The notes under the pieces are model-generated. The model did not search any database. It was given only the letters and a program-made list of their open reading frames with translations, and was not told where the DNA came from. The translations under genes and the position numbers were made by a program. Positions 1-7,935 of a stretch of DNA of 22,321 nt are shown here, one piece after another. Source of the stretch: Prevotella sp. (lineage in GTDB: Bacteria; Bacteroidota; Bacteroidia; Bacteroidales; Bacteroidaceae); the NCBI GenBank assembly GCA_020026195.1, contig JAHHQW010000041.1:1-22321 (forward strand). The letters are read 5' to 3'. Numbering within the stretch: the first letter of the stretch is position 1; each line of letters begins with the position of its first letter.

Positions 1-500
1 TGCTTCTATTGTTTAACTTTTAATTTTTCGGTAAAAAATTACCGAAGTATTGTTAATTTAGACCTTATTATTATATATATTAGCATATAACTCTTTTATA
101 AGATTCACAAACCTTACCTTATAACAAATTCGTGCAAACGGACAATAAGAAAACATCACATTACATATTTCCAAATCTTGCAATCTTTCATTTTGACAAG
201 AATACAAAGCACACACATTCCCTTTTGAAACCAGATTAAAAACATTTAAAACACAATGGGCAGCAAAATGTTTTTAATTAAAATTTTCGTTATAACAGAA
301 GTTAAAAAACACCATAACAGGCATCCTGCTATTTAAGTGATTTTTAATGGAATACGGCATTTTTATCATAAAACATTTTGTATTCTCAATAAACTTTACG
401 ACATTTGCATCAAATTACTAATAATATGTATACATCCCCTTATTATGACCTACTAAATCTAAATAGATTGTACTAAGACTTGGATGAAAAAACTAAAGTT
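1..500. other. AT-rich intergenic leader upstream of korA
   Basis: I see no convincing gene here. The stretch is very AT-rich and holds two perfect inverted repeats. The first is TTCGGTAA/TTACCGAA at 27-34 and 39-46, with a 4-nt loop. It could be the end of a transcript from a gene left of the window, but no clear T-run follows on either strand. The second has 13-bp arms at 235-247 and 266-278 around an 18-nt centre. A promoter-like pair for korA lies at 377-407. A ten-codon frame (484-516, starting MKKLKL) overlaps the korA start and is probably chance. Confidence 0.6.
377..407 (+). promoter_or_regulatory. Candidate korA promoter, Bacteroidetes type
   Basis: TTTG at 377-380 is followed after exactly 19 bp by GACATTTG at 400-407. 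That matches TAnnTTTG at all but the first base. The spacing fits the known Bacteroidetes sigma-ABfr consensus (TTTG, 19-21 bp, TAnnTTTG). Transcription would start near 413-416 and leave a leader of about 85 nt before the ATG at 501. This is inferred from pattern only. Confidence 0.45.
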
Positions 501-2351
501 ATGGCTGAAAAATTAGAAGTGAAAGAGTTGGACCAAGTTGTTGTCCGCTTTTCAGGTGACTCTGGCGATGGTATGCAGTTAGCCGGAAACATCTTCTCTA
601 CCGTTTCTGCAATCGTAGGTAACGGTATTTCAACATTCCCCGACTATCCTGCCGACATCCGCGCCCCGCAAGGTTCTCTTACAGGTGTATCAGGATTCCA
701 GGTTCACATTGGTGGTGGAAAAGTTCTTACACCAGGCGACAAGTGTGATGTTCTTGTAGCTATGAATGCTGCTGCTTTGAAAACACAGTTAAAGTTTGCA
801 AAGCCTCAGGCTACAATCATCATCGATACAGACAGTTTCGGTCCCAATGATCTTGCTAAAGCACAGTTTGAAACAGAAGACTACCTTGGCGAGCTCAATG
901 TAGATCCCGACCGCGTTATCCAGTGTCCTCTTACAACAATGGTAAAGGCTTGCCTGAAAGATACAGGCATGAATCCTAAAGTGATGCTTAAGTGTCGTAA
1001 CATGTTCGCACTCGGTATCGTATGCTGGTTGTTTAACAGAGACCTCGATCTCGTAGCAAACTTCCTGAAAGAAAAATTTGCTAAGAAGCCCGAACTCGCA
1101 GAAAGCAACATTAAGGTTGTACATGCAGGATGGGACTACGCTCACAACACACACGCATCTGTACCTGCAACATACAGAATTGAATCAAAAACAAAAGTTC
1201 CCGGACGTTACATGGATATTACCGGAAACAAGGCTACAGCTTACGGTCTTATCGCAGCTGCAGAAAAAGCTGGTCTAAAGCTCTACCTTGGTTCTTATCC
1301 TATCACACCGGCTACTGATATTCTTCATGAACTTGCTAAGCACAAGAGCTGCAATGTAATTACAGTTCAGGCAGAGGATGAAATCGCTGCATGCGCTAGT
1401 GCAATCGGTGCATCTTTCGCTGGTGCAATGGCTGTTACATCAACATCAGGTCCTGGTGTATGTCTTAAGTCAGAAGCTCTTGGTCTTGCAGTTATCGATG
1501 AGCTCCCATTGATTGTTGTTGATGTTCAGCGTGGTGGTCCTTCTACAGGTCTTCCTACAAAATCTGAGCAGACTGACCTTTTGCAGGTTCTTTACGGACG
1601 TAATGGTGAATCACCAATGCCTGTAATTGCTGCAACAAGTCCTACAAACTGCTTTGATGCTGCATTCATGGCAGCAAAGATTGCTCTTGAACACCTTACA
1701 CCGGTTGTATTGCTCACAGATGCATACATCGCTAATGGTTCTTCAGCATGGAAACTTCCTAACATTGACGAATATCCCACAATCAAGCCTCATTATGTAA
1801 CAGAGGACATGAAGGGTAACTATACTCCTTACAAGCGCGATCCTGAAACAATGGCTCGTTACTGGGCTATACCTGGTCAGGAGGGATACACACACATCCT
1901 CGGTGGTCTTGAAAAAGACAGCGATACAGGTGCTATATCTACTGATCCAGAGAACCACAACAAGATGGTTCACTATCGTGCAGAAAAGATTGCAAGAATC
2001 CAGGTTCCCGATGTAGAAGTACAGGGAGACAAGGATGATGCAGAAATCTTAATCGTAGGCTTCGGCGGTACTTACGGACACCTCTATTCAGCAATGGAAG
2101 AATTGCAGAAGAAGGGTCACAAGGCTGCTCTCGCTCACTTCGAATTCATCAACCCGTTACCTGCAAATACAGCAGAAGTTCTTACAAAGTACAAGAAGGT
2201 TGTTGTTGCAGAACAGAACATGGGTCAGTTTGCAATGTACCTGAGAGGCAAGGTCGACAACTTCAATCCTTACCAGTTCAATGAGGTAAAGGGTCAGCCG
2301 TTCGTCGTTGCTAAGTTGGTAGAAGCATTCGAAGAGATAATAAAAAAGTAA
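501..2351 (+). CDS. korA: 2-oxoglutarate:ferredoxin oxidoreductase, fused gamma/alpha subunit
   Basis: A 616-aa cytoplasmic subunit of the enzyme that interconverts 2-oxoglutarate plus CoA and succinyl-CoA plus CO2 with ferredoxin as electron carrier. It links the incomplete TCA branch to 2-oxoglutarate supply in anaerobes. An N-terminal gamma-type domain comes first (VVRFSGDSGDGMQLAG, about residues 16-31). An alpha-type pyrimidine-binding domain follows (GSYPITPATDILHEL, TSTSGPG, then RGGPSTGLPTKSEQTDL). The fused gamma-alpha layout is usual for KorA of Bacteroidetes. The frame is open from a TTG at 480, but the ATG at 501 gives MAEKLEVKELDQV and the normal family start, so I chose it. The gene is followed closely by korB and is almost certainly cotranscribed. 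Other 2-oxoacid oxidoreductases share the fold, so 2-oxoglutarate specificity rests on overall resemblance. Confidence 0.9.
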   Translation: MAEKLEVKELDQVVVRFSGDSGDGMQLAGNIFSTVSAIVGNGISTFPDYPADIRAPQGSLTGVSGFQVHIGGGKVLTPGDKCDVLVAMNAAALKTQLKFAKPQATIIIDTDSFGPNDLAKAQFETEDYLGELNVDPDRVIQCPLTTMVKACLKDTGMNPKVMLKCRNMFALGIVCWLFNRDLDLVANFLKEKFAKKPELAESNIKVVHAGWDYAHNTHASVPATYRIESKTKVPGRYMDITGNKATAYGLIAAAEKAGLKLYLGSYPITPATDILHELAKHKSCNVITVQAEDEIAACASAIGASFAGAMAVTSTSGPGVCLKSEALGLAVIDELPLIVVDVQRGGPSTGLPTKSEQTDLLQVLYGRNGESPMPVIAATSPTNCFDAAFMAAKIALEHLTPVVLLTDAYIANGSSAWKLPNIDEYPTIKPHYVTEDMKGNYTPYKRDPETMARYWAIPGQEGYTHILGGLEKDSDTGAISTDPENHNKMVHYRAEKIARIQVPDVEVQGDKDDAEILIVGFGGTYGHLYSAMEELQKKGHKAALAHFEFINPLPANTAEVLTKYKKVVVAEQNMGQFAMYLRGKVDNFNPYQFNEVKGQPFVVAKLVEAFEEIIKK

Positions 2352-2373
2352 TAACCGATAAATGAAAGAAAAA

Positions 2374-3375
2374 ATGAGCGAATATACAGCAAACGATTAT
2401 AAGAAGGGAAAAGCACGCTGGTGCCCCGGTTGTGGAGACCATTTCTTCTTGGCATCTCTGCACAAAGCAATGGCGGAAATTGGTGTTCCTCCATATGAAA
2501 CAGCAGTAATTTCAGGTATCGGTTGTTCAAGCCGTCTGCCTTATTACGTTAACACATATGCAATGCAGACCATTCATGGTCGTGCAGCTGCAATATCTAC
2601 AGGTGCAAAGGTTGTTAATCCTAACCTTACTATCTGGCAGATTAGTGGTGATGGTGATGGTCTGGCTATCGGTGGTAACCACTTCATACACGCACAGCGT
2701 CGTAACATCGACCTGAACATGATTATCCTTAACAACCGTATCTATGGTCTGACAAAGGGACAATACTCACCTACATCTCCTCGTGGATTTGTTAGTAAGT
2801 CATCTCCTTACGGAACTGTAGAAGATCCATTCCGTCCTGCAGAACTCTGCTTTGGCGCTCGTGGACGTTTCTTCGCACGTGCCGTTGCCAGCGATGCTCC
2901 TGGTACAGTTGAAATTCTTAAGGCAGCTTACAATCATAAAGGTGCAGCCGTATGTGAAATTCTGCAGAACTGTATGATCTTTAACAACGGTGCTTACGAT
3001 CCTATTTACTCAAAGGAAGGTCGTGCTGAAAATGCAATCTATGTAAAACATGGCGAACCCCTGATCTTTGGTAAGAACAATGAGAAGTGCCTTGTACAGG
3101 ACGGTTTCAAGCTGAAGGTTGCTAACGTTGCTGACGTTAAACCTGAAGAAATTCTTGTACACGATGCTCACTGTCAGGACAACACAATGCAACTTGCTCT
3201 TGCTATGATGGACAACGAACACGGATTCCCTGTAGCACTCGGTGTTCTCCGTGATGTTGAAGCTCCTACATACAATGATGCAGTTAATGCACAGGTTGAG
3301 GAAGTTTCAAGTCAGAAGAAGTATCACTGCTTCAAGGAACTGCTCGAAACAAACGACATCTGGGAAGTTAAATAA
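2374..3375 (+). CDS. korB: 2-oxoglutarate:ferredoxin oxidoreductase, beta subunit
   Basis: A 333-aa thiamine-diphosphate and Fe-S subunit, partner of KorA. Visible features are CPGCGDH at about residues 17-23 and a further cysteine at residue 51 in GIGCSSRLP. The TPP/Mg motif is SGDGDGLAIGGNH, followed by NNRIYGLTKGQYSPTSPRG. A later cysteine lies in CEILQNC near residue 200. In this family four cysteines (CxxC plus two more) hold a [4Fe-4S] cluster, and these fit. Two in-frame ATGs are possible, 2362 and 2374. I prefer 2374 because it gives the usual MSEYTANDYKKGK start and an A/G-rich stretch precedes it. The gap after korA is about 22 nt, so the pair forms one operon, closed by the hairpin at 3399-3432. 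Confidence 0.9.
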   Translation: MSEYTANDYKKGKARWCPGCGDHFFLASLHKAMAEIGVPPYETAVISGIGCSSRLPYYVNTYAMQTIHGRAAAISTGAKVVNPNLTIWQISGDGDGLAIGGNHFIHAQRRNIDLNMIILNNRIYGLTKGQYSPTSPRGFVSKSSPYGTVEDPFRPAELCFGARGRFFARAVASDAPGTVEILKAAYNHKGAAVCEILQNCMIFNNGAYDPIYSKEGRAENAIYVKHGEPLIFGKNNEKCLVQDGFKLKVANVADVKPEEILVHDAHCQDNTMQLALAMMDNEHGFPVALGVLRDVEAPTYNDAVNAQVEEVSSQKKYHCFKELLETNDIWEVK

Positions 3376-3398
3376 GTAATCAAATTCTGATTATATAT

Positions 3399-3438
3399 AA
3401 GATGTGCACTTTCGTAAGATGGTGCACATCTTTTTTAT
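3399..3438 (+). terminator. Rho-independent terminator of korAB
   Basis: A perfect 11-bp stem, AAGATGTGCAC (3399-3409) pairing with GTGCACATCTT (3422-3432), has a 12-nt loop and runs into a T-run. It sits 23 nt after the korB stop codon. Confidence 0.85.
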
Positions 3439-3479
3439 TATCAATAATTATATTAGATTCAATATAATTTATAAGACTC

Positions 3480-4613
3480 ATGAAACACAAAGTTTTATCA
3501 TTTTTTACTATTATACTGACTTCGCTGACAACTGTTTCATGCGACAACGATAGTAACATCAACCTATCAGGTAATTTAAATATCAATAATGATACTTTAT
3601 TCATAAGGAGCACCAATATTGACAAAAATAACGTTACGACAGATACTGTCGTACTTAATAACGGAAACTTTCAAATTTCGATGCCAGACTCTGTACCATT
3701 AATAATCAGCATCAAACAAAACACATACAACGAAATTGAAAAAAAGATATCATACACAACAAAGATACTAATGCTTCCTGGCGACAGAATTACGATAAAC
3801 GGAGACCTTAAGAATCCCCAAATTAGAAGTATACTATATGACGAGCTCAACAAGACAGAATTTTACAAAGTATACAATGAAAACGAGGCTCTGCGCCGCA
3901 AAATTGCTAAAGTGTTCAAAACATTAACAAAAGAAACAATTGACGATCTTGATTCTCTTTTGGATGCTTCCCAAGAAATGGACAGACGTCTGAACGAAAC
4001 CGGTATGAATCTTGTAAAAGAACAACCAGACAATATTGCATCAGCATTCGCCACACTAAAGATGTTTGACAAAGAAAGCATTGAAGCAACAAAAATGCTC
4101 AGTGAGAAAATAAAAAGCGGTAGCATGAAAAAGGTCATAGAAAATAATATCGTAAAAAGACAGAATGCTTTAAACAAACAAGAAATCTGGAATGGTATAA
4201 AAATAGGTTTGCAAGCTCCAGACTTCAAACTCTGTGATATGTACGGAACAGAAAAAACACTTGCTTCTTTCAAGAACAAATATTTAGTATTGGAATTCTG
4301 GGGAACATGGTGTCCATGGTGTATAAAGGGACTGCCTATGATGCGTAATTATTATGAAAAATACAAATCCAAGGTTGAATTTATCGGCATAAACTGTCGC
4401 GACACAGATGAAGCATGGCGTAAATGTATAGATAAATACGAACTCACATGGACACAATTATATAATGGTACTGACAAAGAAATTCTTAAAGCCTACGGCA
4501 TACTTGGATTTCCTTCTAAGATCATCATAGACAAAGATGGTAAGATTGCAGGAAAGTATCTTGATGAAGAAAATACATTCTATGAAAAACTCGATGAATT
4601 ATTTGGCGAATAA
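3480..4613 (+). CDS. DUF4369/TlpA-like thioredoxin-fold lipoprotein
   Basis: A 377-aa exported protein. A short charged start and hydrophobic stretch end in TTVSC, so Cys21 is a probable lipidation site followed by DNDSN. Residues of about 25-130 are beta-rich and resemble the DUF4369 domain that precedes thioredoxin domains in many Bacteroidetes lipoproteins. A charged helical linker spans about 130-235. The C-terminal AhpC/TSA-redoxin domain begins near APDFKL and holds the active site FWGTWCPWC (Cys278 and Cys281) and the cis-proline loop GFPSKIIID. Such proteins act as envelope thiol-disulfide oxidoreductases; the partner is unknown. The coding sequence is visibly more AT-rich than korAB. 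No consensus promoter is visible in the 45 nt between the korAB terminator and the ATG. Family assignment is firm, function only general. Confidence 0.85.
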   Translation: MKHKVLSFFTIILTSLTTVSCDNDSNINLSGNLNINNDTLFIRSTNIDKNNVTTDTVVLNNGNFQISMPDSVPLIISIKQNTYNEIEKKISYTTKILMLPGDRITINGDLKNPQIRSILYDELNKTEFYKVYNENEALRRKIAKVFKTLTKETIDDLDSLLDASQEMDRRLNETGMNLVKEQPDNIASAFATLKMFDKESIEATKMLSEKIKSGSMKKVIENNIVKRQNALNKQEIWNGIKIGLQAPDFKLCDMYGTEKTLASFKNKYLVLEFWGTWCPWCIKGLPMMRNYYEKYKSKVEFIGINCRDTDEAWRKCIDKYELTWTQLYNGTDKEILKAYGILGFPSKIIIDKDGKIAGKYLDEENTFYEKLDELFGE

Positions 4614-4633
4614 TTTCGAATACATCTTCTAAT

Positions 4634-4671
4634 AAAAAATCCTGCCAGCTGATTTGCTGGCAGGATTTTTA
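4634..4671. terminator. Bidirectional terminator between convergent genes
   Basis: A perfect 15-bp stem, 4635-4649 against 4656-4670, has a 6-nt loop (TGATTT). A-run and T-run flanks make it work in both directions. It closes the thioredoxin lipoprotein gene from the left and the acyl-CoA synthetase operon from the right. Confidence 0.9.
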
Positions 4672-4699
4672 CATATCCCCAAAAACGAAATTCATTAAC

Positions 4700-6382
4700 T
4701 TATCGTCTTTCGGCATGCTTTATTTTTTTCATTTTATCACCTTCACGAATCTCTACACGACGAATCTTACCACTTATCGTCTTAGGCAGAGAATCTACAA
4801 ATTCAATAATACGCGGAAACTTGTATGGAGCCGTTACATGCTTAACATGATTCTGTAATTCTTTGATAAGATCGTTTCCTGCTTTGTGTTTCCATTCTTC
4901 TCCTAACACAACAGTAGCCTTTACCGCCATACCACGAATCTCGTCAGGTACTCCTGTCACAGCACACTCAACTACCGCAGGATGTGTCATTAAAGCACTC
5001 TCTACCTCAAACGGGCCAATACGATAGCCACTACTCTTTATAACATCGTCTGTTCGTCCTACAAACCAATAATATCCATCTTCATCACGCCATGCCATAT
5101 CACCCGTATGATATATTCCGTCATGCCATACTTGATCTGTAAGAGCCTGATCCTTATAATAACCTTTGAACAGACCAATAGGAGGATTATCTCCGACGCG
5201 TATAACGATCTCACCTTTTTCTCCATCCTCACAAGATGTCCCGTCAGGTCTTATAAGATCAATGTTATATTGAGGATTTGGAAGTCCCATACTGCCGGGT
5301 TTAGGTTCCATCCACGGCATCGTACCCAAAGTCATGGTAGTCTCTGTCTGTCCGAAACCCTCCATAAGCATTAGCCCTGTTGTTTCGTACAGTTTCTTAT
5401 ATACAGAAGGATTCAGAGCTTCACCAGCAGTACAGCAATATCTAAGTGAAGAAAGATCATACTTGGCAAGATTCTCTCGTATCATAAAACGATAAACAGT
5501 AGGAGGAGCGCAGAAAGATGTAATATGATATCTTTCTATCTGTCGCAAAATCTTACCTGCAGTAAAGTTATCATGATCCAATACAAACACAGCAGCACCA
5601 GCAAACCACTGTCCGTAAAGTTTGCCCCATACAGCCTTACCCCATCCGGTATCTGCAACCGTAAGATGAATACTATCTTTAGTGAGATTGTGCCAAAACA
5701 CACCAGTAGTAAGATGTCCTAAAGCATAAAGATAATTATGAATAACCATCTTAGGTTCTCCACTTGTTCCACTTGTGAAGTACATTATCATCGTGTCGTT
5801 ATTATCATTTGTACGACCGTCACGATTGAATTTCGGAACATTTTTCCATTCCTTATGCCAGTCATGGAAACCTTCTGGGACGTCAGGACCAATACTTATC
5901 AGCACATCAACCGTAGGACTCTCTTTAACGGCCTCAGAAACATGTTTAAGGATATATTCCTCACCTGCACATATTATGGCCTTTATTTCAGCACGGTTAT
6001 TTCTATAAATGATATCCTGAGTAGAAAGCATATGTGTAGCTGGAATCACTACGGCACCTATTTTATGCAGAGCCAGGACACTAATCCAAAACTCGTATCT
6101 TCTCTTAAGAATAAGCATAACGAAATCGCCTTTACTTATTCCTAAAGAAAGAAAGTATGACGCCGCACGATCGCTCAGTTCTTTCATTTCCTTAAAAGAG
6201 AACTTATGACAGTCTCCTTTTTCATTAGTCCATAATAATGCAAGTCTGTCAGGGTCTTCTTCAGCCCATACGTCCATTACATCATATGCAAAATTGAAAT
6301 GCTCTGGGATTTTAAAGTGGAGATTCTTTTTAAAGTCTTCCTGAGAAGTAAACTTTGTCTGTGTTAAAAATCTTTCAATCAT
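4700..6382 (-). CDS. Acyl-CoA synthetase (AMP-forming), medium-chain (MACS) type
   Basis: A 560-aa cytoplasmic ligase that activates a carboxylic acid with ATP and CoA through an acyl-AMP intermediate. The ANL-superfamily motifs appear in order: P-loop YFTSGTSGEPK at 201-211, GFGQTET at 342-348, YHTGD at 424-428, the hinge GRTDDVIKSSGYRIG from 442, and SGKIRR with catalytic Lys539. The segment ADTGWGKAVWGKLYGQW (243-259) resembles the medium-chain ACSM/MACS branch more than acetyl-CoA synthetase. The exact acid cannot be read from the sequence; short, branched or aromatic acids are all possible. It lies 13 nt downstream of an XRE/cupin regulator in the same operon, a pairing that suggests control by the substrate or its CoA ester. 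Family assignment is secure. Confidence 0.88.
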   Translation of the reverse strand: MIERFLTQTKFTSQEDFKKNLHFKIPEHFNFAYDVMDVWAEEDPDRLALLWTNEKGDCHKFSFKEMKELSDRAASYFLSLGISKGDFVMLILKRRYEFWISVLALHKIGAVVIPATHMLSTQDIIYRNNRAEIKAIICAGEEYILKHVSEAVKESPTVDVLISIGPDVPEGFHDWHKEWKNVPKFNRDGRTNDNNDTMIMYFTSGTSGEPKMVIHNYLYALGHLTTGVFWHNLTKDSIHLTVADTGWGKAVWGKLYGQWFAGAAVFVLDHDNFTAGKILRQIERYHITSFCAPPTVYRFMIRENLAKYDLSSLRYCCTAGEALNPSVYKKLYETTGLMLMEGFGQTETTMTLGTMPWMEPKPGSMGLPNPQYNIDLIRPDGTSCEDGEKGEIVIRVGDNPPIGLFKGYYKDQALTDQVWHDGIYHTGDMAWRDEDGYYWFVGRTDDVIKSSGYRIGPFEVESALMTHPAVVECAVTGVPDEIRGMAVKATVVLGEEWKHKAGNDLIKELQNHVKHVTAPYKFPRIIEFVDSLPKTISGKIRRVEIREGDKMKKIKHAERR

Positions 6383-6395
6383 TGTTTCTATTCCA

Positions 6396-6950
6396 TTACA
6401 AAATTACGGTAAGAAAACGTACGGGCTGGCCGTCAAGTGCTCGCATGCAGTGAGGCTTTGAAGAGTCGAAATAAATACTGTCACCAACTTCAAGTGTAAG
6501 GACCTTCTCTCCAATAGTTATTTCCATCTTGCCTTCAAGCACAATGTTAAACTCCTGTCCTTCGTGACTGCTCTTCTCCAAGAACACTGAATCTTCACGT
6601 GGTTCTACTAAAACGATGAAAGGGTCAGCCTTTCTTCCTCTGAATCCACTTGCCAGACTCTGATATTTATAGGCTTTTCTTCTTGTCACGCTCATACCCT
6701 TACCTCTTCGCGTAAGGAAATAAGAACTCATGTGAGGTTCTTCACCAAACATAAGTACATCAAGCGCTATACCATATTTTTTTGAAATCTTCTGTAAGCT
6801 GTTAAGAGAAAATTCTGTTTTACCACTTTCCATCTTCTCATATTCTTCGACAGTCATATCACACAGTTCGGCTATTTCCTCCTGTGTTATATTAAGAACT
6901 TCTCTTAATCCTTTTAATCTTTCACCTATTAATTTTATAGCTTCGTTCAT
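6396..6950 (-). CDS. XRE-family regulator with C-terminal cupin domain
   Basis: A 184-aa two-domain transcription factor. Residues of about 6-65 form a Cro/C1-type helix-turn-helix (LREVLNITQEEIAELCDMTVEEYEKMESGK is its core). Residues of about 105-184 form a single cupin barrel with the two conserved segments: HEGQEFNIVLEGK (His129, Glu133) and GDSIYFDSSKPH (His167). Members of this architecture bind DNA through the N-terminus and sense a small molecule or metal through the cupin. It is the first gene of a two-gene minus-strand operon with the acyl-CoA synthetase, which it probably regulates along with itself. A consensus promoter lies just upstream and would give a short leader of roughly 20 nt. 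The effector is unknown. Confidence 0.88.
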   Translation of the reverse strand: MNEAIKLIGERLKGLREVLNITQEEIAELCDMTVEEYEKMESGKTEFSLNSLQKISKKYGIALDVLMFGEEPHMSSYFLTRRGKGMSVTRRKAYKYQSLASGFRGRKADPFIVLVEPREDSVFLEKSSHEGQEFNIVLEGKMEITIGEKVLTLEVGDSIYFDSSKPHCMRALDGQPVRFLTVIL

Positions 6951-7296
6951 ACCGTCTCGTGATTATTTTCATTGCCAAAAATACAAATAAAAATTCGAAA
7001 ATAACAACAAGAAACACGTTTATTGCATCAACAGACTATAAAAAAAACTATTTCTGCACACACCAAAATGATGTGTGCAATATAATTGGGAATAAATTAA
7101 AAAACAAAGAATTCCTTAGACATCAAAACTCTAAGAACGATGTAAACTAAAACTTACGAAATAGCTGTAAACAACATTAGTCACACATAAAAAAATATCA
7201 CCACACAGACATCACATCACAACCATAAGCATACTCGTAATATATTTGAAAGCATTCTCTCAAGGGACGAATTTGACGTTTCTTTCCAATACAGAA
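6951..7296. other. Intergenic region between argR and the XRE/cupin operon
   Basis: AT-rich and without a credible gene. A 63-codon plus-strand frame from a GTG at 6959 has a composition like random AT-rich DNA and lies over the XRE promoter, so I do not call it. No hairpin terminator for argR is visible, although a T-run on the minus strand (complement of 7190-7196) could aid factor-dependent ending. TATATTTG at 7241-7248 matches a plus-strand -7 box but has no -33 partner. Confidence 0.55.
6976..7010 (-). promoter_or_regulatory. Promoter of the XRE/cupin-acyl-CoA synthetase operon
   Basis: On the minus strand, TATTTTTG (6983 to 6976) matches TAnnTTTG exactly. GTTG (7008 to 7005) lies 21 bp further upstream as an imperfect -33. 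An 8-bp inverted repeat TTATTTTC/GAAAATAA (6963-6970 and 6997-7004) brackets the -7 element and may be an operator, though such arms can arise by chance in AT-rich DNA. Confidence 0.55.
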
Positions 7297-7779
7297 TTAG
7301 ATTCCTGATATTTCTGGAACAACTGTTTTTAGTCTTTCTGTTATTTTGTCATAAGAGATGTCGCTCTTAAATACGATAAGAATGGTATCGTCACCTGCGA
7401 TAGTACCTAATATACCAGGAAGATCAGCATTATCGATATTATAAGCTATAATACTTGCATAACCAGGACGTGTCTTTATAACACAAATATTTCCAGCATA
7501 ATTTATTGATACAAAACCAGAAGTCTGCAACATTTCTTCTGCAGAAGCCTGCGTTGTTACACGCTTGTACATTGTTTCATTAGGCAGAACATAGACATAA
7601 TTACCATTCATACTGGCAGCCTTAGCAACTTTAAGACGTTTCAAATCGCGGCTCAGTGTTGCCTGAGTTACCATAAATCCTTCACGATGCAGTTCTTCAA
7701 GTACTTCGTCCTGACTTCCGAGTTCTTTACTCGAAATAATCATTTTAAGAGTTTCTAACCTTCGGTCTTTTTCTTTCAT
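7297..7779 (-). CDS. argR: Arginine repressor ArgR
   Basis: A 160-aa arginine-responsive DNA-binding protein of normal ArgR/AhrC length. The N-terminal winged helix (about 1-70) contains the signature TQATLSRDLKRLKV, with Ser43-Arg44 in the recognition helix. The C-terminal oligomerisation and arginine-binding domain (about 80-160) contains GTIAGDDTILIV with the Asp130-Asp131 pair that contacts arginine in the family. ArgR forms hexamers that bind paired operator boxes. No arg biosynthesis gene is adjacent here: downstream is a gene-free gap and then the XRE operon, upstream is a Bax inhibitor-1 family gene. It therefore appears to be its own transcription unit, with a consensus promoter and an unusual array of direct repeats that suggest autoregulation. 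Confidence 0.92.
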   Translation of the reverse strand: MKEKDRRLETLKMIISSKELGSQDEVLEELHREGFMVTQATLSRDLKRLKVAKAASMNGNYVYVLPNETMYKRVTTQASAEEMLQTSGFVSINYAGNICVIKTRPGYASIIAYNIDNADLPGILGTIAGDDTILIVFKSDISYDKITERLKTVVPEISGI

Positions 7780-7807
7780 TTTTATTGTATCTTTATGCCT
7801 TTATTCG

Positions 7808-7839
7808 CAAATATACTGAAAACATGTATTATAAGCAAA
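7808..7839 (-). promoter_or_regulatory. argR promoter
   Basis: On the minus strand TTTG (7839 to 7836) and TATATTTG (7815 to 7808) are separated by 20 bp. Both hexamer-like elements match the Bacteroidetes consensus exactly. The start site would fall near 7801, about 20 nt before the ATG at 7779. Confidence 0.75.
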
Positions 7840-7874
7840 TAAAACATGGATAAAGTCCTAAAAAACATGTATAA
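7819..7874. repeat. Three 13-bp direct repeats over the argR promoter (candidate ArgR operator)
   Basis: Three copies of AAAACATGNATNA lie at 7819-7831, 7841-7853 and 7862-7874. The pitch is 22 and then 21 bp, about two helical turns. The first copy lies between the -7 and -33 elements, the second just upstream of -33, and the third further upstream, next to the T-run of the neighbouring terminator. Copies differ from each other at one or two positions. The layout fits a cooperative regulator such as hexameric ArgR, but the sequence does not resemble the E. coli ARG box, so this identity is inferred. Confidence 0.5.
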
Positions 7875-7916
7875 AAAACAAATTTCGCCTACATATTTAT
7901 TTATGCAGGCGAAATT
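7872..7916 (-). terminator. Terminator of the Bax inhibitor-1 family gene
   Basis: AATTTCGCCT (7881-7890) pairs with AGGCGAAATT (7907-7916). The stem extends by three more pairs past one mismatch, and the loop is about 8 nt. On the minus strand it is followed by TGTTTTTTA. It begins 20 nt after the upstream gene's stop. Confidence 0.85.
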
Positions 7917-7935
7917 GTATAATATTAAATTGCAA

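Noticed and set aside
480..500. TTG start at 480 extending KorA by seven residues
   Set aside because: The ATG at 501 gives the expected KorA N-terminus, and the extra residues are not family-like.
484..516. Ten-codon frame (MKKLKLWLKN) overlapping the korA start, as a leader peptide
   Set aside because: It is too short to distinguish from chance, and no codon run or attenuator hairpin accompanies it.
6959..7150. 63-codon plus-strand frame from a GTG
   Set aside because: Its composition is that of random AT-rich DNA, with many Asn and Lys. It overlaps the XRE promoter and has no ribosome site or recognisable domain.
7241..7248. Plus-strand TATATTTG as a promoter in the argR/XRE gap
   Set aside because: There is no TTTG at 19-21 bp upstream and no gene downstream on that strand.
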